From positions 85,638 to 149,637 of the forward strand of contig JACKIT010000002.1 in the NCBI GenBank assembly GCA_020638335.1: a stretch of DNA of 64,000 nucleotides, read 5' to 3'. The position numbers and the translations under genes are program-made. Numbering within the stretch: position 1 is the first letter of the stretch; each line of letters begins with the position of its first letter. The notes under the pieces were generated by a model that worked only from the letters and a program-made list of their open reading frames with translations, was not told the DNA's origin and did not search any database. This DNA is from Rhodospirillales bacterium (GTDB taxonomy: Bacteria; Pseudomonadota; Alphaproteobacteria; Micavibrionales; Micavibrionaceae). Of this stretch, positions 58,723-64,000 are shown piece after piece.

Positions 58723-58775
58723 GAGTTATAAAAACTTGTTCTATAACTCACTTTTTAATGGTATTATGAGCTATA
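58723..58775 (+). promoter_or_regulatory. operator/promoter region of the Fic gene
   Basis: GAGTTATA (58723) and TATAACTC (58742) form an inverted repeat with an 11-bp centre. A third half-site GAGCTATA lies at 58768, directly after a TATTAT (58762) that could be a -10. Half-sites overlap the likely promoter, so repression is plausible; the regulator is unknown. Confidence 0.45.
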
Positions 58776-58794
58776 GAAAGGGGTTATTTGCCTC

Positions 58795-59907
58795 ATGGAA
58801 TGGAACTGGCAACATAAAGACTGGCCTAATTTTACCTATGATGCGGCTGCGCTTTCAGAATATGAAAGCCAGTTTCTGCACAAGGCCGGCATCATGCACG
58901 GCAGTCTAAAGCATATCACCGAAGATGATAAGGAGTCGTTGCGCGTCCAGCTTATCAGCGAGGAGGCTTACAAAACCTCCGAGATTGAGGGGGAAATCCT
59001 TGATCGGGATTCCCTGCAATCATCTATCCGCAAGCATTTTGGCCTCAAGACTGATAACCGCAAAATCCCTGCGGCAGAGCAGGGCATAGCGGAAATGCTG
59101 GTCGATCTATACAAAACCTACGATGCGCCGTTGGATAGCCAAAGGCTGTTCCTTTGGCATGAAATGTTGACCAACGGTCGCCGTGATTTGCAGGATATGG
59201 GGCGGTATCGCACCCATGTAGAACCTATGCAAATCGTTTCCGGCTCTCTGCACGAACCGGAAGTCCATTTTGAAGCACCGCCCTCCAAAATCGTTCCTGA
59301 CGAAATGGAGGCGTTTATAGACTGGTTTAACGGGCAGGGGGCAAAGCTGCCTATCCTGCTGCGCTCTGGTATCGCGCATATCTGGTTTGAAAGCATCCAC
59401 CCGTTTGAAGATGGGAATGGACGGATAGGCCGCGCCATATCGGAAAAAGCGCTTTCCCAAGGCTTGGAGCGCCCTACGCTCATAGCCTTGGCGCAAGCGA
59501 TTGAACGCTCCCGAAAAGCCTATTACGCGGCTTTGCAGATCGGGAATAGGGGGTTGGATATTCAAGATTGGCTTGAATACTTCTACCGGACGGTCTTAGA
59601 GGCTCAGGATTACACACAAAGCGTGATCGACTTCCTGATTGAGAAAAGTAAGTTCTATGACCGCTTTGAAGGCAAACTGAACGAGCGGCAAGGCAAAGTC
59701 ATTGCCCGTATGTTTGACGAAGGGATTGAAGGCTTTAAAGGCGGCTTGAGCGCCGAGAATTACATTTCAATCTCCGGCGCGGCCAGAGCCACCGCCACAA
59801 GGGATTTACAAGGGCTTGTTGAAATAGGAGCGCTTACAAAAAGTGGTGAGCGCAAATACACGCGGTATTATCTCAATATCGAGCATGATAGCGCGAAGGC
59901 AGCATAG
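58795..59907 (+). CDS. Fic-family AMP transferase, class II
   Basis: 370 residues. An N-terminal DUF4172-like domain contains the inhibitory-helix motif TSEIEGE near 61 (S/T-x3-E-G). The Fic core has HPFEDGNGR near 202-210 with all catalytic residues. The C-terminal part has a winged-helix look (YISISGAARATATRDLQGLV). Fic enzymes transfer AMP to protein Ser/Thr/Tyr; class II enzymes inhibit themselves through the N-terminal Glu. Start ATG 58795 follows AAAGGGGTTATTTGCCTC. Confidence 0.88.
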   Translation: MEWNWQHKDWPNFTYDAAALSEYESQFLHKAGIMHGSLKHITEDDKESLRVQLISEEAYKTSEIEGEILDRDSLQSSIRKHFGLKTDNRKIPAAEQGIAEMLVDLYKTYDAPLDSQRLFLWHEMLTNGRRDLQDMGRYRTHVEPMQIVSGSLHEPEVHFEAPPSKIVPDEMEAFIDWFNGQGAKLPILLRSGIAHIWFESIHPFEDGNGRIGRAISEKALSQGLERPTLIALAQAIERSRKAYYAALQIGNRGLDIQDWLEYFYRTVLEAQDYTQSVIDFLIEKSKFYDRFEGKLNERQGKVIARMFDEGIEGFKGGLSAENYISISGAARATATRDLQGLVEIGALTKSGERKYTRYYLNIEHDSAKAA

Positions 59908-59909
59908 AT

Positions 59910-60851
59910 ATGAAGGCTCAAAGACAAGGCAAAACGAAATCTGAAAAGCACCATTGGTGGCCGGAGTGTGTTTCTCAACATTGGAAAAATGCAGATGGCA
60001 AGGTTCATTGGCTTCAACCCAATGGGAAGGTTATTACCGCTCCCCCTAAAAAATTTGGCTGCATTGGTAATGGCCACTATATAAAACTTGCCCGCAATGC
60101 CGGAGAAACAACGCCTTGGGATCAAAATTTTGAGCCGTTCTTTGATGATGCAGATAGCGGCTTTCCGTCAGTAATTTCGTGGCTGCAATCTTTAGAGCGT
60201 AAAGATGTGCCAGAGGCAGCAACATTAACTGATCGTTTTATTCCTCAAGACTCAACCGATGAACAAATCGCCCAACTTGTCGAAAGCATTGTTTCGCTGG
60301 CCGTTAGGTCACCAATGCAAAGACAAACGGGCGCTCGTACCGCAGAAGCGATACGGGGCGGCGATCGACTACCTGAAAGGGAGCGAAACACCCTAATTAC
60401 CTTGAACATGAGAGATAGCCAAAGAACAGCCGTATCGCAGATAGGCACAAGAGGGAAATTTGCCGTTCTATACTCACCTGAACGCGAATTTATTTTTGGT
60501 GATGGCTTCTTTCACAATATTAGATCACCCGTGCAACCATATCAGCTTAACAGCTTCAAGATACTTGTTCCTGTTACGCCGGAAATCTGCGTCTTGTACG
60601 TGAACCCAAGGCAATACAACCCAGTACCGCGCCTTTTCACGTTCATGGTCACAGCAGAAGAAGCCGATGCACTTAATGGCGTGGTTCAGATATATTCATG
60701 TGACAGCATATTTTACAGGTCAGAAAAACCGGAAATTATCCCTGATTATGCGGAGGGCGCACATAAAGAATTTAGTGATTCAAGAAATCCAGTAGATACA
60801 CTAATCGCTGCTATTCCGGGCAATCATAGCAATCGATCTATTTTCTTCTAA
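59910..60851 (+). CDS. unknown protein downstream of fic
   Basis: 313 residues, starting 3 bp after the Fic stop, so in the same operon. The N terminus has KSEKHHWWPECVSQHWKNAD, a His/Trp-rich pattern loosely like DUF4238-type proteins. The middle is helical (DEQIAQLVESIVSLAVRSPM) and the rest beta-rich. I do not recognise a family with confidence. It could be the Fic target, partner or an independent defence protein. Confidence 0.55.
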   Translation: MKAQRQGKTKSEKHHWWPECVSQHWKNADGKVHWLQPNGKVITAPPKKFGCIGNGHYIKLARNAGETTPWDQNFEPFFDDADSGFPSVISWLQSLERKDVPEAATLTDRFIPQDSTDEQIAQLVESIVSLAVRSPMQRQTGARTAEAIRGGDRLPERERNTLITLNMRDSQRTAVSQIGTRGKFAVLYSPEREFIFGDGFFHNIRSPVQPYQLNSFKILVPVTPEICVLYVNPRQYNPVPRLFTFMVTAEEADALNGVVQIYSCDSIFYRSEKPEIIPDYAEGAHKEFSDSRNPVDTLIAAIPGNHSNRSIFF

Positions 60852-60880
60852 AGCCAGCTTTACATGGCTATGGTCAAAAA

Positions 60881-61576
60881 ATGGAAATTGTACTTTTAAT
60901 TCTCATCATTGCTGGTTTTGTTGGCTACATTGTCTATCAGGACAAACAATACAAAAAAACAGCCTATTACCAAGTCACGCAGAACCCGTACTCGTCTGTT
61001 AAATACGACAAGGGCAGGCATGGGGAATACTTGACGTATAAGCGTTTGCAGCACTTTGAAGAGATGGGCGGCAAATTTCTGTTTAATGTCTATATCCCCA
61101 AATGGAATAACGAAACGACAGAAATTGATATGCTTTTGATCTGCTCAAAAGGTCTGTTTGTCTTTGAAAGCAAAAATTATAGCGGTTGGATTTTTGGCAA
61201 TGAAAGGAATACGAATTGGACGCAAACCCTTCCAATAGGCAGGGGAAGAAGTCACAAAGAACGCTTTTACAATCCAATCAAGCAGAACGCCACGCACGTA
61301 AAATGCCTAAGGCGTATTGTTCGCGGTAATATACCAATGCGGTCTATTATCGTCTTTTCAGATAACTGCACACTTAAAGATATAACGATTAACAGCGAGG
61401 TCAGGGTTATAAATTGCTACGAAGTAGCGTCTGCCGTTGGCGAAATTTATAACCAAGCTGCTGACTTTTTAAACCCTGTAGAAATCGACAATCTTTATTA
61501 CCAGCTCTACCCATACACACAGGTTAGCTTCGAGGAAAAAGAGCAACATACAAAGAGTTTAAAAATGAATGGCTGA
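60881..61576 (+). CDS. membrane-anchored NERD-domain nuclease-like protein
   Basis: 231 residues. N-terminal membrane helix (EIVLLILIIAGFVGYIVY), then a NERD domain (about 45-165): GRHGEYLTYKRLQHFEEMGG, TEIDMLLICSKGLFVFESKN with the Asp and Glu-x-Lys core, and the downstream NPIKQNATHVKCL with the Gln. NERD is a PD-(D/E)XK-related nuclease fold common in mobile elements. The substrate is unknown. Confidence 0.8.
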   Translation: MEIVLLILIIAGFVGYIVYQDKQYKKTAYYQVTQNPYSSVKYDKGRHGEYLTYKRLQHFEEMGGKFLFNVYIPKWNNETTEIDMLLICSKGLFVFESKNYSGWIFGNERNTNWTQTLPIGRGRSHKERFYNPIKQNATHVKCLRRIVRGNIPMRSIIVFSDNCTLKDITINSEVRVINCYEVASAVGEIYNQAADFLNPVEIDNLYYQLYPYTQVSFEEKEQHTKSLKMNG

Positions 61577-61590
61577 TAGCCAAACTTTGT

Positions 61591-62118
61591 TTAGATTGTA
61601 CTTAGCCCCAGAAGTACAAGCCCTAGACAAAGAAATATAAAGCTAAAAACAAGTGCCACGGAATCTAGCAAGCCATAAACGATAGTATAAACGAAGGGAG
61701 GAATATCTTTCGTTTCTTCTCGAGTCATAGCCCACTTCATCAGACGAGTTAAGATTTTAAGGTGCATATACTCCTCAAGGTCATGCTCCTTTAACTCGTC
61801 CCCATACTCTTCTTCGATTTCTATAAGCCGCTTATAATCAGGCAGGTTTTCCATACATTCAGAAAAATAGTCGGCCAAATATCTCAGAACGGAAAAGCAC
61901 GCACCAATCCCAAACAGCACCAAGCTAAATTTGGCCAAAATCGGTATGTCGCCATGAAGGTCAAACGACTTCCATACTATGGTTACAAATAAGAAATAGT
62001 GAGCAACCAAAATAGCTTTAGCAAAATTATTATACTTTTCTCTGCTGTTTCCGGTGTCGAGTTTAGAAGCGATTTCTTCTATTTCTAGCGTGATCTTTTC
62101 TAAATCATTTTTAGGCAT
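61591..62118 (-). CDS. small membrane protein, unknown
   Basis: 175 residues. Three, possibly four, hydrophobic helices (near 30-48, 56-80 and 145-172) with a charged cytosolic segment between (IEEEYGDELKEHDLEEYMHL). No family recognised. It resembles the two-plus-two helix membrane effectors seen beside nuclease or sensor genes in defence loci, but this is only a shape comparison. Convergent with the NERD gene. Confidence 0.5.
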   Translation of the reverse strand: MPKNDLEKITLEIEEIASKLDTGNSREKYNNFAKAILVAHYFLFVTIVWKSFDLHGDIPILAKFSLVLFGIGACFSVLRYLADYFSECMENLPDYKRLIEIEEEYGDELKEHDLEEYMHLKILTRLMKWAMTREETKDIPPFVYTIVYGLLDSVALVFSFIFLCLGLVLLGLSTI

Positions 62119-62142
62119 GTGTGGCTATATCAAACATAAAAA

Positions 62143-62232
62143 TGGCGGAGGGAGTGGGATTCGAACCCACGATGGGCTTGCACCCATGCTGGTTTTCAAG
62201 ACCAGTGCATTCAACCGCTCTGCCATCCCTCC
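62143..62232 (-). tRNA. tRNA-Ser(UGA), intact, inside the island
   Basis: 90 nt with encoded CCA. Acceptor GGAGGGA pairs with TCCCTCC, anticodon stem CTGGT-CTTGAAA-ACCAG, long variable arm (GCATGGGTGCAAGCCCATC) typical of tRNA-Ser, T arm GTGGG-TTCGAAT-CCCAC. Anticodon TGA. It lies between the integrase and the rest of the island cargo. Confidence 0.92.
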
Positions 62233-62322
62233 GAACGGAATTGCTATCGTGAATCAGATTCAAGATGCGGAAGTAATTCAGCAGTTTTTATAATCACATA
62301 ACGGCGTTTTATCAACCCGTTA

Positions 62323-63630
62323 TTATTCATCTGCCTTACTTTTTTTCGACTTTTTTGGTTTCTTTTTGGGCTTCCTGACGTTAATGGCCGAGGCATCCAG
62401 TGTGTTTTTCAAATGAGCCGCATAGAATTGCTCGATCATTTCCACGCTGGTGCGGCAGTTCTTGGCAATCTGGTAAATATCCGCGCCCTCCATAAGCCGG
62501 AGGCAAATGTAGGTATGGCGCAAGCTATAGGCCGTGCGGACATTTCCATCCCGATCTGTCTTTAAGTTCAGATCATCAAGAACCTTGTTCAGCAAGTTGC
62601 GGGGCGTTTTGCCAAAGATTTGATCGGTCGGCTGGCCGTTGTGCCGTTTCTGCATTCGCTGGAAGGGCAGGATTGCCCCTGACATACTCTTACAGTAACC
62701 AACGCCGCGCTTTCCGCGCACTTCGATTTCCAAGAGGCGTTCGCCTGAATCTTCGTCTGTCACGATTGTGACATCCCTGTACTCAAGCCGTCCGGCTTCG
62801 TCCGGCCTTAATCCTGTATTGGCCATAAACAGAACGTAGTCGTGCAGATTTTCCCACGCCGTTTTGTAACGCTCCCGCGAAGGGTTCTTCGCACGGTCGC
62901 GTGTGGCCTCATACAGCATTTTATATTCTTCGGGTGAAAACCAAGCGCGGTGTTTCACCTTGCCAGAGGTTTTGTAAGGCGGGGATATGTCCGGCACAGC
63001 GTCAATCCAGCCATAACGGTGCGCCGTTTTAAGAACAAGGCGCAAAGTCACAGTTTCATGGTGCAGGGTGCTACGCGAGGGTGTTCTACCCTTATAGCCA
63101 TTCGTATGCCGTGCGATACGGTACTCCTGAACCAGTCCGGCGTTAATGTCCTTTACAGGGGTTTCGCCAAAAAACTCCATAAGGTGCGTATTCACGCGGC
63201 GCACATGATCTTGCGCCCATCGTTCGTTTCGTTCCCCTTGGGTAATGACGCTATATTCAGCGATAAACTTTTCTGCGGCCTCCGCAAACGTATGGCCGGA
63301 AGATTGAACCTTCTTGCGTGGGATAGGGGCAGGGCGGTGTAATGATGGCGCGGGCGGCTCTGTTTGTTGAAGCGAGGAGGCTTTGTCTATCAAAGCCTGA
63401 GCGTGGTTGCTTTGTTGCATCCTGATGTTATCCACATAAACGGCCATGTACCATTCACGCGCAAAATCCATCGCCAGTGCGAGGCTTTCATGCTTGGTGG
63501 ATTTGCGGTGATTGCGTCCGTGCATATAGGTAGCGCATTGCCAGTAGCGGCTGCGGCCACGTTTGTAAACGTGAACCTTTCCATCCATCAAACTATGCGT
63601 TTCGTTATACATCACAGCCTCGCTTTCCAC
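62323..63630 (-). CDS. int: tyrosine-recombinase integrase
   Basis: 435 residues. An N-terminal DNA-binding part rich in basic residues (KVHVYKRGRSRYWQCATYMH), a SAM-like core-binding domain (about 100-200), and the catalytic domain with Arg in NTGLRPDEAGRLEY near 272, YSLRHTYICLRL near 370 (Arg-His) and Tyr in EQFYAAHL near 402. The C terminus is Lys-rich. ATG 63612 (MYNETHS) is an alternative start. It lies next to the right att core and its own arm-type repeats. Confidence 0.9.
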   Translation of the reverse strand: MESEAVMYNETHSLMDGKVHVYKRGRSRYWQCATYMHGRNHRKSTKHESLALAMDFAREWYMAVYVDNIRMQQSNHAQALIDKASSLQQTEPPAPSLHRPAPIPRKKVQSSGHTFAEAAEKFIAEYSVITQGERNERWAQDHVRRVNTHLMEFFGETPVKDINAGLVQEYRIARHTNGYKGRTPSRSTLHHETVTLRLVLKTAHRYGWIDAVPDISPPYKTSGKVKHRAWFSPEEYKMLYEATRDRAKNPSRERYKTAWENLHDYVLFMANTGLRPDEAGRLEYRDVTIVTDEDSGERLLEIEVRGKRGVGYCKSMSGAILPFQRMQKRHNGQPTDQIFGKTPRNLLNKVLDDLNLKTDRDGNVRTAYSLRHTYICLRLMEGADIYQIAKNCRTSVEMIEQFYAAHLKNTLDASAINVRKPKKKPKKSKKSKADE

Positions 63631-63642
63631 TTATCGAAAAGT

Positions 63643-63660
63643 GTGTAAGACATGTGTAAG
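63643..63660 (+). promoter_or_regulatory. integrase arm-type repeats, right end
   Basis: Two GTGTAAG copies (63643-63649, 63654-63660) in the context AAAAGTGTGTAAG, matching the left-end block. They lie just upstream of the integrase start, so they may also affect its expression. Confidence 0.5.
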
Positions 63661-63730
63661 TATAAACCGGAAAGGTTAAGATTTTTAACTTACTGATTTT
63701 ATTGAAGAAATAGAGATAAAAATAGACCGA

Positions 63731-63747
63731 AACGGTTTTCAAGACCG
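63731..63747 (+). other. right attachment core
   Basis: AACGGTTTTCAAGACCG, direct repeat of the left core at 48775-48792. It coincides with the anticodon arm of the truncated tRNA-Ser. Confidence 0.6.
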
Positions 63748-63775
63748 GTGCATTCAACCACTCTGCCACGCTTCC
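63733..63775 (-). pseudogene. tRNA-Ser(UGA) 5' half (truncated)
   Basis: The minus strand reads GGAAGCG-TGGCAGAGTGG to the anticodon arm CCGGT-CTTGAAA-ACCG, a normal tRNA-Ser(UGA) 5' half. After the anticodon stem the sequence becomes TTTCGGTCTATTTTTATC: no variable arm, T arm or CGCTTCC acceptor. The missing 3' half is not found at the other end of the island. Confidence 0.75.
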
Positions 63776-63851
63776 GTCTGGTTGATCCCAGACGGTGGAC
63801 GATAATCGGTAGAGGCTTATCAGTAAAGGAAATATCTGCTATGAAACCTGA

Positions 63852-64000
63852 ATGTTCTTTTACGCTGCAAAAATTTTGTGGATTCTGGCCTCGCCACTGA
63901 ACGCGTTGCTTCTCCTTTTCGCCGCTGGCGGCCTTGTGCGGATCTGGCGAAGCGGCACAGGAACGCGCCTGATCTTGATCGCTGCGGCCCTGTTTGTGTT
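63852..64000 (+). CDS. YdcF-family membrane protein (partial, runs off the window)
   Basis: ATG 63852 opens MFFYAAKILWILASPLNALL, then LLFAAGGLVRIWRSGTG and a second hydrophobic helix, and continues past 64000. Lasp-L-x(n)-LLLL openings of this type are typical of YdcF/ElyC/SanA-family inner-membrane proteins (DUF218), which act in envelope biology. Only 49 codons are visible. This marks the return to chromosomal sequence right of the island. Confidence 0.6.
   Translation, partial: MFFYAAKILWILASPLNALLLLFAAGGLVRIWRSGTGTRLILIAAALFV

Larger units (their letters stand above)
48775..63747. mobile_element. integrative and mobilizable element (genomic island)
   Basis: About 15 kb between the two core repeats. 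Contents: defence-like operon (49064-55284), zinc-ribbon membrane protein, small gene, MOBQ relaxase with oriT, Fic, two unknown genes, NERD nuclease, tRNA-Ser, integrase. GTGTAAG arm repeats lie just inside both ends. There are no type IV secretion or coupling-protein genes, so transfer would need a helper. Boundaries rest on the core repeats and the tRNA halves outside them. Confidence 0.75.

Noticed and set aside
48733..63775. Simple insertion into one tRNA gene with both halves at the ends
   Set aside because: The left half is tRNA-Leu (acceptor CAGCCGC) and the right half tRNA-Ser (acceptor GGAAGCG); they cannot be halves of one tRNA.

Overview
The window looks like the chromosome of an uncultured alphaproteobacterium of medium GC content, carrying one integrated mobilizable island. 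The evidence is a stand-alone F1 operon in the order atpH-A-G-D-C, a class I (archaeal-type) lysyl-tRNA synthetase, and the mix of pabA/pabB, lone cspA, bfr/bfd, map and purB. A Micavibrio-like or Rhodospirillales-like lineage would fit, but that placement is inference.

Layout. 0-3.2 kb: two tandem TraX-like membrane acyltransferases and a membrane-anchored spermidine-synthase-like protein. 3.4-9.3 kb: the F1-ATPase operon, whose gene junctions contain palindromic insertions; one carries a GxxExxY nuclease-like gene between atpH and atpA. 9.3-24.8 kb: YgjV-like protein, LOG protein, pabA, pabB, a DinG-type helicase with three in-frame palindromic insertions (one encoding a whole DUF559 endonuclease domain), MscS, nitroreductase and class I LysRS. 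24.8-36.7 kb: SemiSWEET, an H1-like protein, uvrB coupled to a trypsin-like protease, a zeta-toxin-like gene pair, cspA, several exported proteins and an XRE regulator. 36.8-48.7 kb: GH13 glucosidase, Asp/Glu racemase, cyclophilin, bfd/bfr, purB, L,D-transpeptidase, radC, map, a CinA-type domain protein and a large unknown gene.

About 48.8-63.75 kb is an integrative and mobilizable element. A tyrosine recombinase lies beside its right end. Near-identical 17-18 bp cores lie in tRNA fragments at both ends, with GTGTAAG arm repeats just inside them. A MOBQ relaxase has an oriT-like site upstream. The cargo is defence-like: an MmeI-type IIL restriction-modification enzyme, a DUF262/DUF1524/AlbA_2 (GmrSD-like) fusion and a TerB/J-domain protein in one tight operon, then a class II Fic protein and a NERD-domain nuclease. 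The island also carries an intact tRNA-Ser(UGA), while only the 5' half of another tRNA-Ser(UGA) remains at its right end.

The most unusual pattern is the density and organisation of palindromic elements. Two unrelated classes (inverted arrays of degenerate 7-10 nt words; CCCTCCCC-type palindromes) occur both empty and with a small PD-(D/E)XK-type nuclease gene in the loop (GxxExxY and DUF559 respectively). This suggests nuclease-associated selfish palindromes. A third class (three copies) keeps a long hairpin through compensatory changes in its arms.

There are no rRNA genes and no CRISPR array. The gene-poor stretches at 3161-3372, 31043-31300 and 34983-35268 show nothing I can name with confidence.
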